From positions 1-5,283 of the forward strand of contig CAZLOB010000010.1 in assembly GCA_964561135.1 (NCBI GenBank): a DNA stretch of 5,283 nt. Reading direction: 5' to 3'. Position 1 is the stretch's first letter. The number at the start of each line of letters is the position of its first letter. Source of the stretch: JANXDG01 sp964561135 (GTDB lineage: Bacteria > Elusimicrobiota > Endomicrobiia > DTEH01). Both the position numbers and the translations under genes were made by a program. This document shows positions 1-5,283 of the stretch, piece by piece. The notes beneath the pieces were generated by a model. It worked only from the letters and a program-made list of their open reading frames with translations, made no database searches and was not told the origin of the DNA.

Positions 1-3000
1 TATGAAATTTTGTATCTATGACCTTGCATCCATGCTAAAGAAAGTGGAACATCAGTACCTGTAGTATACCATGTCTGGTAGTTATCTATAGAACTTGCAG
101 TAAATGTTGTAGGTGTTACACCAGTCCATGCGGAACCTGTCCAATATTTGTTTTCTTCAGGTGCACCAACTGTTACATCTTGTATTATAAGCTCAACAGT
201 TCTTACCCCTGCTGATAACAAACCTTCAGCCGGTGGTAAGTCAGCAGAGGTTCCTGATATTGTAGGCAATGACGAATAATATATCTCTGTTTGTTGTGGT
301 ATTATAACAGTTGACACAGGTGGTGTATTATCAAAGGTAAATGTTGAACCATAGACAAAGAAATCTGCTGTATTTAAAGCGTTATCTCTTACTCTTAATG
401 TAACATAATATGACACACCACTTTGTAATTCAGACGAAAGTGCTGAACTAACATAACTCCATTCAACAGGTTCTGGTGATAAACTATCAGTGTAAGTAAA
501 TGGTAAAGGTGATGTTTGGTTAAAACTTGCCCCACCCCACCATAAATTTGATAAGTTTTCTCGTATTGCCACCTGTATCAAGGAAAGTCCTACACCACCA
601 TAAGAATCACCTACTGCTACTGTAGGTATATCTTTAGCAGTACCTGAGATTGTATCAAATATTGTTGAAACAAAATCTTCCTTTGCTGGCCAGAGGACCT
701 GTGCCTCTGGTGCTTGGTTGTCAAACCTGAACTCTTTTGTTGACCATTCTAACGAATAATTACCTGCTTTATCTACAGCATAAGCGTTTATCCTATATTT
801 ATTTCCTGAAGCCCAAGTGTATGTCTCAAACCATATCTCAAAAGCTACAGTAGTAGTTGTCTGTGGTATAAACCATTCTTTTTCAACATCACCTATTGTA
901 TAGTTGAAAATCTGAACTTTAACATAATCAACCTGACCTAATGAATTTGTATCAGCAGAAGTACCAGAAATTGTTGGTAGGTAGTTATATGCAGAATATT
1001 GTGGCTCAACAATTGACGCTACCGGCTTGTCAGTGTCAAATATAAATTCTTTCGCTACAATAGAAGATACATTTCTTGCACGGTCAAAACTAACTGCTTC
1101 AACACGATACTTCCTATTTGAGGTCCAAGTAGGTGCGTCAACATCTGTAACATAATAATCGTCAGAAGCTGCTCCTTCTAGTATACCGCTTGCTTGATAC
1201 CAAGCTTGTTCTTTGTTAATATCAGGTATATTAAACGCTTTAGAAACATTATCCCACCAGTTACCACTTGGCGGGTCTTCTTGTATCCTTATTCTTACTT
1301 GATAAAGATTTGATTTATTTATAGGTGTTTGTATATCCCATGCAGTACCTGAGATTGTTGGTAAGAAATTATGGAACTCACTTGTTGGTATCCATATAGA
1401 GACCTGTGGTGCTGAAGCATCATAATAGAAATACCTTGTTGGATAAGAAGATAGGTTTCCTGCTAAATCGTATGCACGAACATTTATCTTATACATATGT
1501 CCATCTGTAAGCGCTTCTTTTACAACACCTGTTGACCAATCTAACCCACTGACCGCAACTACAGACCATGTGGAACCACTTTGCCAGCTGTCGGTGTAAT
1601 AACTGTAATAACTTGAGATACTAACATCAAACAAACTTAATTCTACTTTTGCAATACCAAATTGTTCTGTTATACTACCAGTGAAATTGTCTAAATAATA
1701 ATCTGTTTCATCAACATTTGTTCCATAATATCTATAATCAACAGGTGGTTTTGTGATAACAACTTGTGGCGGTGTAATATCGTATACAAAAGTAATTGTC
1801 GAGAATACTACTGACCAGTTTATTGCTTTGTCTTTTGCTTTTGCTACAACTTGGTATGTGGTACCATCTATAAGTCCTGATGTTTGATAACTAAATGACG
1901 TGACAAATACAGAAACACCCTCTGATTTGGTAACCGTTGTAACCAAACTCCATCCTGTACCAACCCAAGACGAAATCTTTATCTCAACATCGTCAAGACC
2001 TGAAAGGTCAGCATCAGCTGTGCCTGATATCACAGGCATAAAGTTTAAAATTACGCCGTCTTGTGGATAAGTTATTGCAACAGTAGGCGGTGTTGTGTCA
2101 ATATAGAAAGTATATCCTTCATCCCAACTTTCAACATTGCCAAAAGGTTTCGCACCATCTACTCCTTGAACTTTTAGGTTATACTTCTTATCTGTATATC
2201 CACCGATTGATGCAAAAGTAATTTCTGCAGGGAACGGATGTGACCACAAAGCAGTCCCTGGTTGATACTTAGGTGATAGCTCTTCAGTAACAATAGGTGT
2301 TGGTAATGTTGTTGAAGACCATTCAGCACCTGTCCAATAATAAGTTGTCCCATCTGGCAACCATAAAGTTAACATTATATAAACTGTAGCAGCACCACTT
2401 AATTCATCATAAATATTCCCTGCAAGGTTAACAAGTGTCGTGTTAAGATATTCTTGTGCAGGCGATGTTATAGTAGTTTCAGGCGGTGTTTCATCACATA
2501 AGAACATTATTGATGATAAACCAACAACAAAATTTGTTTGTTCATTATCAGCAATATCTCTTATTTTAACAGATACAGAATACCATACATTGTTTTCCCA
2601 GTCTAATGCTGAAGGTTTTATATAAGTCCAAGAAGAACTATAAACTTTAACAGTAGTTGTTGAATTATTCCAAGTTTCAGCTAATACCCAACCAGCAGGA
2701 TCGTCCCTCCAGTATCTTCCAGCATAAGTACCACCAAGCGCTTGTATCTTAACACTTATTGGCGAAGGTGTTGCATCTTTATCTACAGCATCATTTGATG
2801 GTAAATCCCACCAACTGCCTGAGATAACATCTACAACTGACATCGTAGAACCGTGGACTAATGATGTTATAGTAGCAGTAGGTACAGAAATATCATATGT
2901 GAAATCAAAACTTGCTGGTTGGTATGTATTTGCAGGTATTGACTTATCATATGCTTTGACAGTAAGTCTATAAGTGGTCAAGTTTTGCCAAGTAGGTGTT

Positions 3001-5283
3001 GAACCTGTAAGATACCATTCTTTTGTTGAAGAAACATATGTTGTTATACACCAAGTTGAATAATCAACCCATTGTTGTAAACTTGAAGACCAGTATGTTG
3101 AAGGATAAGTTAAATCTTGTATCTGTAGTTCAACTTTTTCTATACCAGACAAAGCATCATCAGCTGTCCCTGATATTGTTGGTAGATTGTTAACATATGG
3201 TTTGTTTGGTAAAGTTAAAACAGCAAGTGGTTCAACATTGTCAACCCAGAATGTAGGCATAACATTTGGTGGTGGTCCTGGTGGATCTGTATCATATTCA
3301 GCAACAAGTGGTGACAACCTCCATGCTTTTGATGCAACAGTATAACTTGACCCATGGACAAATTGTAAGTCAGGATGTGAATAAGACCAGTTTGGTAGTG
3401 TAGGTGAGTATATCACAACCCAAGTTGAATAATCAACCCAGTCTCCTAAAGTATCAGACCAGTAATACCCGTCTGTATTTCGTCTTATCATTATATCAAG
3501 CCGTTCAGTAAGTGGTGTTTGTGTAGCAGTACCACCTATCGCAGAAACAGTCCTATAATACTTACCATCTTCTACACTTGTGATGACAGATCTTGCTCGT
3601 TCTGGCTCCATCCTAAATGTTCTTACTTGCGACCATACTGTTTCAACATTGCCTGCTTTATCAATAGCTTTTGATTGCATCTCGTAATTAGAGAAAGATA
3701 ACCATCCAACTGCTGAAGTGTCCAAAACCCAACTACCATCTGCATTAACATTAACAACAACTGCTGTTGTATAATCTACAAAAGTGAAATCAGGTGCTAA
3801 ATATTTAACCGGTGTGGGATCAACACGTCTTATCTGTACCATAACTTTATCAGTTCTACCTAAACCAAAATCTGCTGCAGTACCTGTGATTGAAGTCAAT
3901 GTTGTCCTTACAGGATAATCTGGCAAGTATCCTATAGGTTGGTTTGTTTCATTAGTTGGAGAACCATATGTTATAGCAGAAGTTGGTGCTGAGGTATCAA
4001 AGATGAAATAATGTGTGGTCCCCCAGGCTAAATTGCTTGCTTTATCATATGCACGAACATGGACTGTATATGATGTGTTATCAGCCCAGTATGGATCAAG
4101 GTTGCCTACAAGACCACTGTATGTCCAGGTCCATGATGTTGGTTGTACTTCAACAATTGTAGCAGTAGACCATGAAATCTCTGTCACACTAAATGAACTT
4201 CCAGTCCAATACTTACCATCTGATAACCTACAAATTGCTACTTCTACTTTGTCAATATTAGATGGGACACCATATGTTACAACCGTTGGATCGTTTGCTG
4301 TACCTTGAATTTGTGGCAGCGTGTTTACCCAGATATTATTCTGTGGGGATACAATTTCAACATTTGGCAGTGTTGTATCATAAATATAAGTTAAAGTTGA
4401 GAAATTAACTTCAACATTTTCAGTAGGTGGCACTTGTACAGCATCTTTTGCACGACTGTTGAAATAATATGCATAACCTGACTGCCAAATACCTGTTAAA
4501 TCTTTACTCCACAAATATGGAGTACCGCTGATAAGCGAAGAATGTAGCAACCACGAATTTTCTGTACCACTCCAACCTAAACCATCAAAATATGCGCCGT
4601 CTGACCTTCTAATTCTTACTCTTACTTCATTAATACCTGTACCAGGGAAAGTATCCTCTGCTGTACCAGCAACTTGTGTTATCGCAGAAGAACTATAATA
4701 CACATTATCCGATGTAGGAGAGGTAATCTTTGACACAGGTGGCATCCAATCAAGTTGTACCCAAGTTGTAGTATGTGGTGTAATATTCCCAGCATTATCT
4801 ATTGCACGGACATAGATGTAATACCTTGCGCCAGAAGTCCATTTGTTATTTTCAGCAACTTTTGTATAAACCCAAGTTGAAATATCAATAAATGAAACTT
4901 CATCCCACACAGCAGGGTTTGATGTATCATTAGGTTCAAATGTTGACCAATCATTTGTTTCTTTATTCCAAAAATCTGCAAAATCTATCCTATATATTGC
5001 AATTTCAACATTGTTTACACCTGATAGGTCATCAACTGCCGTACCTGAAATTGTTACTAAAGATTTATATCTTAGACCATCTTGTGGTAATACACAAGCA
5101 AAATTTGGTAGTTGTTTATCACAATAGAACGGTTCTACTTTTACAACACCTAAATCTGTGCCACCTTCGTAATGAACAGCGTTTGCAGTATAATCTTTTG
5201 TCCTCACTCTTAACCTATATGATAACCCATCAACCCATGCATGTGAATCAACAACAATATACCAACTTCTCTGTTTATCACCA
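1..5283 (-). CDS. Giant Ig-like repeat surface protein, internal fragment, open at both ends
   Basis: Complete codons run from 5282 down to 3 with no in-frame stop (1760 codons), and neither a start nor a stop is present, so both ends continue outside the window. The translation is a tandem array of 13 whole and 2 partial Ig-like repeats of about 123 residues. Their shared landmarks are I-S-G-T-A-x-D near the N-side, a Y-W...W aromatic loop, A-x-D-x-A-G-N near the C-side, and an F-x-(F/Y)-D-T-T-P-P junction. Trp is about 4%, with only five Cys. Proteins of this build are normally exported and serve as rigid stalks of adhesins or as surface fibres; that role is inferred here. No enzyme motif, signal peptide, hydrophobic membrane span or anchor is seen. 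The twelve internal Met codons sit within repeats, and none looks like a true start. The family resembles the large Ig-repeat proteins of Elusimicrobiota and Omnitrophota. The reading frame is near certain, the Ig-like fold likely, and the ligand or biological role unknown. Confidence 0.96.
3..332 (-). repeat. Ig-like repeat N, N-terminal part (residues 1651-1760)
   Basis: This repeat is cut by the low-coordinate window edge. It starts D-N-T-P-P-V-S (1651-1657) and has the core L-P-T-I-S-G-T-S-A-D (1672-1681), followed by a Leu/Pro/Ala-rich insertion (1682-1691). The strand V-E-L-I-I (1696-1700) leads to N-K-Y-W-T-G-S-A-W (1711-1719), W1738 and W1751. The last residues, Q-G-H-R-Y-K-I-S (1753-1760), match the G-x-x-Y-x-V strand that precedes A-x-D-x-A-G-N. 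The repeat, and the gene, therefore continue beyond base 1. Confidence 0.86.
333..722 (-). repeat. Ig-like repeat M (residues 1521-1650, 130 aa)
   Basis: The repeat opens D-N-Q-A-P-E-A (1521-1527). The core is D-T-I-S-G-T-A-K-D-I-P (1543-1553), and an inserted Gly/Val/Ser segment (1554-1567) precedes the strand L-I-Q-V-A-I-R (1568-1574). The aromatic loop is W-W-G-G (1581-1584), whose DNA gives two G4 runs on the coding strand. W1608 follows. The C-side is L-R-V-R-D-N-A-L-N (1629-1637), with Leu for Gly. It ends F-T-F-D-N-T-P-P (1648-1655). Confidence 0.86.
723..1037 (-). repeat. Ig-like repeat L, short class (residues 1416-1520, 105 aa)
   Basis: This is the shortest copy. The junction is D-T-D-K-P (1416-1420), and the core is Y-L-P-T-I-S-G-T-S-A-D (1434-1444). 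The strand V-K-V-Q-I (1454-1458) is followed directly by a compact middle with W1470, W1484 and W1490 and no Y-W loop, like repeat I. G-N-K-Y-R-I-N-A-Y-A-V-D-K-A-G-N (1493-1508) is the best match to the C-side consensus. It ends E-F-R-F-D (1517-1521). Confidence 0.88.
1038..1421 (-). repeat. Ig-like repeat K (residues 1288-1415, 128 aa)
   Basis: The repeat opens D-A-S-A-P-Q-V-S-I (1288-1296) and has the core F-L-P-T-I-S-G-T-A-W-D (1306-1316). The strand V-R-I-R-I-Q (1329-1334) leads to N-W-W-D (1341-1344), in which a W-W pair replaces Y-W, then W1361 and W1386. An acidic segment includes two Asp-Asp or Asp-x-Asp groups near 1374-1382. The C-side is E-A-V-S-F-D-R-A-R-N (1395-1404), with Arg for Gly. 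It ends E-F-I-F-D (1412-1416). Confidence 0.86.
1422..1781 (-). repeat. Ig-like repeat J (residues 1168-1287, 120 aa)
   Basis: The repeat starts D-I-T-P-P-Q-V-V-I (1168-1176). A Tyr/Asp-rich entry (1183-1198, seven Tyr or Asp pairs scattered through it) precedes the degenerate core F-T-G-S-I-T-E (1200-1206). The strand V-E-L-S-L (1213-1217) leads to a Tyr-rich loop S-S-Y-Y-S-Y-Y (1223-1229) with W1233, W1239 and W1249. The C-side is canonical, V-R-A-Y-D-L-A-G-N (1268-1276). It ends Y-F-Y-Y-D (1284-1288). Confidence 0.84.
1782..2099 (-). repeat. Ig-like repeat I, short class (residues 1062-1167, 106 aa)
   Basis: This is one of two short copies. It has a clean junction D-T-T-P-P (1062-1066) and core M-P-V-I-S-G-T-A-D-A-D-L-S-G-L (1082-1096). 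The strand is V-E-I-K-I (1099-1103). The Y-W aromatic loop is missing: only W1106 and W1111 occur before a Thr/Val/Ser-rich stretch. The C-side is V-V-A-K-A-K-D-K-A-I-N (1145-1155), with Ile for Gly. I count ten acidic and five basic residues. It ends T-F-V-Y-D (1164-1168). Confidence 0.87.
2100..2495 (-). repeat. Ig-like repeat H (residues 930-1061, 132 aa)
   Basis: The repeat opens with D-E-T-P-P-E-T-T-I-T-S-P (930-941). The core is V-N-L-A-G-N-I-Y-D-E-L-S-G (951-963), where A-G-N replaces S-G-T. The strand V-Y-I-M-L-T-L (967-973) leads to L-P-D-G-T-T-Y-Y-W-T-G (975-985), W988 and W1013. A Pro-rich middle section follows (994-1018). The C-side strand is K-Y-N-L-K-V-Q-G-V-D (1033-1042), and the A-G-N turn is enlarged to G-A-K-P-F-G-N (1043-1049). 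It ends with T-F-Y-I-D-T-T-P-P (1058-1066). Confidence 0.84.
2496..2894 (-). repeat. Ig-like repeat G, longest copy (residues 797-929, 133 aa)
   Basis: At 133 residues this is the longest copy. The core is V-I-S-G-S-W-W-D (819-826), with two Trp in place of T-A. It is followed by an Asp-rich insertion, S-N-D-A-V-D-K-D-A (829-837), before the strand I-S-V-K-I (842-846). The aromatic loop is R-Y-W (856-858), with W865, W871, W885, W895 and W900. The C-side is K-I-R-D-I-A-D-N (906-913), with Asp for Gly. The outgoing junction is F-L-C-D-E-T-P-P (927-934), with a Cys before the Asp. Confidence 0.84.
2895..3242 (-). repeat. Ig-like repeat F (residues 681-796, 116 aa)
   Basis: A canonical N-side, L-P-T-I-S-G-T-A-D-D-A-L-S-G-I (700-714), leads to the strand V-E-L-Q-I-Q (717-722), T-Y-W (729-731), W738-V-D-Y-S-T-W744, W756 and W765. 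C745 follows the shared W-V-D-Y-S-T-W segment. The C-side is V-K-A-Y-D-K-S-I-P-A-N (775-785), an A-x-D-x-A-G-N variant lengthened by two residues. It ends at F-T-Y-D (794-797). Confidence 0.87.
3051..3071 (-). repeat. 21-base exact direct repeat, copy in Ig repeat F
   Basis: This is the second copy of the match at 3420-3440, encoding W-V-D-Y-S-T-W (738-744) in repeat F. It lies at the homologous point, seven residues after the Y-W of the aromatic loop. A shared protein motif alone would not demand identical codon choice, so local duplication or gene conversion between E and F is plausible. Confidence 0.85.
3243..3608 (-). repeat. Ig-like repeat E, atypical (residues 559-680, 122 aa)
   Basis: This copy is diverged at both ends. 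It begins E-P-E-R-A-R-S-V-I (559-567) and lacks the P-P pair. The core is A-I-G-G-T-A-T (581-587) without the usual Asp. The middle is canonical: I-M-I-R-R (597-601), T-D-G-Y-Y-W (603-608), then W615-V-D-Y-S-T-W621. The A-x-D-x-A-G-N motif is absent, replaced by S-K-A-W-R-L-S-P-L (651-659) and a Pro-rich stretch D-P-P-G-P-P-P (666-672) before the junction F-W-V-D (678-681). The DNA for W-V-D-Y-S-T-W is identical to that of repeat F over 21 bases. Confidence 0.8.
3420..3440 (-). repeat. 21-base exact direct repeat, copy in Ig repeat E
   Basis: These 21 bases are identical to 3051-3071. On the coding strand they encode W-V-D-Y-S-T-W (615-621). The two copies are 369 bases (123 codons) apart, exactly one mean Ig-repeat period. 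It is the longest exact DNA match I noticed between repeats; the flanking bases differ immediately on both sides. Confidence 0.85.
3609..3998 (-). repeat. Ig-like repeat D (residues 429-558, 130 aa)
   Basis: The repeat opens with D-T-S-A-P (429-433) and has an extended entry segment rich in N, T, P and Y (441-460) before the core S-I-T-G-T-A-A-D (464-471). The strand is V-M-V-Q-I-R-R (480-486). The usual Y-W is replaced by K-Y-L (493-495), and a Val-rich strand (507-512) follows. W518 and W527 precede A-I-D-K-A-G-N (539-545). The outgoing junction is F-R-M-E-P (556-560), where Glu stands in for the usual Asp. Confidence 0.83.
3999..4379 (-). repeat. Ig-like repeat C (residues 302-428, 127 aa)
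   Basis: This repeat starts with D-T-T-L-P (302-306). The core is L-P-Q-I-Q-G-T-A-N-D (322-331), where Gln replaces the usual Ser. The strand V-E-V-A-I (346-350) leads to a textbook S-D-G-K-Y-W-T-G loop (354-361) and then W371, W384, W386 and W399. The C-side is V-R-A-Y-D-K-A-S-N (409-417), with Ser for the usual Gly. It contains C351, one of five Cys in the visible protein. The DNA for V-R-A-Y-D shares a 13-base identity (4048-4060) with repeat J (1471-1483). Confidence 0.88.
4380..4751 (-). repeat. Ig-like repeat B (residues 178-301, 124 aa)
   Basis: The junction is L-D-W-M-P-P (177-182), and the core motif is Q-V-A-G-T-A-E-D (203-210), with Ala replacing the usual Ser. A strand R-V-R-I-R-R (221-226) leads into S-D-G-A-Y-F (227-232), a variant of the S-D-G-x-Y-W loop. 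Trp residues are W237, W244, W258 and W266. After A-K-D (278-280) the A-G-N turn is replaced by a longer V-Q-V-P-P-T-E-N loop (282-289). The repeat ends at T-Y-I-Y-D (298-302). Confidence 0.85.
4752..5120 (-). repeat. Ig-like repeat A (residues 55-177, 123 aa)
   Basis: This repeat opens with D-K-Q-L-P (55-59) and carries L-V-T-I-S-G-T-A-V-D-D-L-S-G-V (75-89), followed by the strand V-E-I-A-I (92-96). The aromatic loop is F104-W105 with W112, then W126, W137 and W148. The C-side motif is a perfect A-I-D-N-A-G-N (160-166). I count 16 acidic and 9 basic residues, so the repeat is acidic. It is one of the most canonical copies and serves well as a reference for aligning the others. Confidence 0.88.
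5121..5282 (-). repeat. Ig-like repeat R0, C-terminal part only (residues 1-54)
   Basis: This is the C-terminal end of a repeat cut by the window edge. It has W7 and W16, then G-L-S-Y-R-L-R-V-R (19-27), matching the G-x-x-Y-x-V strand of the other repeats. T-K-D-Y-T-A-N (28-34) stands where A-x-D-x-A-G-N is expected. It ends in the junction F52-Y53-C54-D55. The Cys just before the junction Asp is unusual and recurs only at the end of repeat G. The segment between N34 and the junction is longer than typical and Gly/Val-rich. Confidence 0.8.

Noticed and set aside
530..541. Two C4 runs (G4 on the coding strand), possible G-quadruplex
   Set aside because: Only two G tracts are present, too few for a quadruplex; they encode W-W-G-G of repeat M.
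2440..2625. Plus-strand ORF of 61 codons
   Set aside because: It is antisense to the G/H repeat boundary, with no recognisable motif; the minus-strand Ig repeat explains the sequence.
4015..4308. Plus-strand ORF of 97 codons
   Set aside because: It lies antisense to repeats C and D of the continuous minus-strand frame, has no family resemblance or ribosome binding site, and is a chance shadow.
4799..4981. Minus-strand ORF of 60 codons in another frame
   Set aside because: It is off-frame relative to the 1760-codon frame and overlaps repeat A completely, so it is a shadow.
1..5283. CRISPR array or intergenic tandem repeats, suggested by recurring 12 to 14 base strings such as those encoding T-I-S-G-T
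   Set aside because: The strings recur in phase with the codons and encode the same protein motif, their spacing varies from about 315 to 400 bases, and no constant repeat and spacer pattern exists.
1..5283. Internal start sites, promoters, terminators, tRNA or rRNA genes
   Set aside because: The reading frame is uninterrupted from edge to edge, and I saw no convincing promoter pair, terminator hairpin or RNA gene; the internal Met codons lie within repeat strands or loops.

Overview
The whole window lies inside one protein-coding gene on the minus strand. Read from 5282 down to 3, one frame gives 1760 consecutive sense codons with no stop; at roughly 36% G+C (my hand counts of three 60-base lines gave 30 to 42%) about 120 stops would be expected by chance. 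Neither the start codon nor the stop codon is inside the window. The visible part, about 195 kDa, is therefore only an internal piece of a larger, possibly giant, protein. Residues below are numbered from the first complete codon at the high-coordinate end: residue n lies at 5283-3n to 5285-3n.

The translation is a tandem array of diverged immunoglobulin-like (bacterial Ig-like, Big-type) beta-sandwich repeats. There are 13 complete repeats (A to M, 105 to 133 residues, mean about 123) and a partial one at each edge. Each repeat follows the same plan: a (F/Y)-D-x-x-x-P type junction, an opening strand rich in V/I, an L-P-T-I-S-G-T-A-x-D core motif, a V-x-V-x-I strand, an aromatic Y-W...W loop, further Trp-containing strands, then G-x-x-Y-x-V-x-x-x-A-x-D-x-A-G-N leading to the next junction. 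The protein is very Trp-rich (about 71 of 1760, 4%), Cys-poor (5) and Met-poor (12), and the two repeats I counted are acidic. This fits a secreted or surface-displayed stalk or adhesin. No catalytic domain, signal peptide, membrane segment or anchoring domain is visible in this portion.

The organism is a bacterium with an A+T-rich genome. The repeat style (S-D-G-x-Y-W followed by A-x-D-x-A-G-N and F-D-T-T-P-P) resembles the long Ig-repeat surface proteins I associate with Elusimicrobiota, and also recalls the very large genes reported in Omnitrophota. That taxonomic hint is an inference and not firm. No second gene, RNA gene, mobile element, CRISPR array, promoter or terminator is supported. 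Plus-strand and off-frame ORFs are shadows of the long frame. The window is best viewed as a mid-gene slice of a giant repeat protein; the informative parts (secretion signal, any enzymatic or binding head, anchor) lie outside it.
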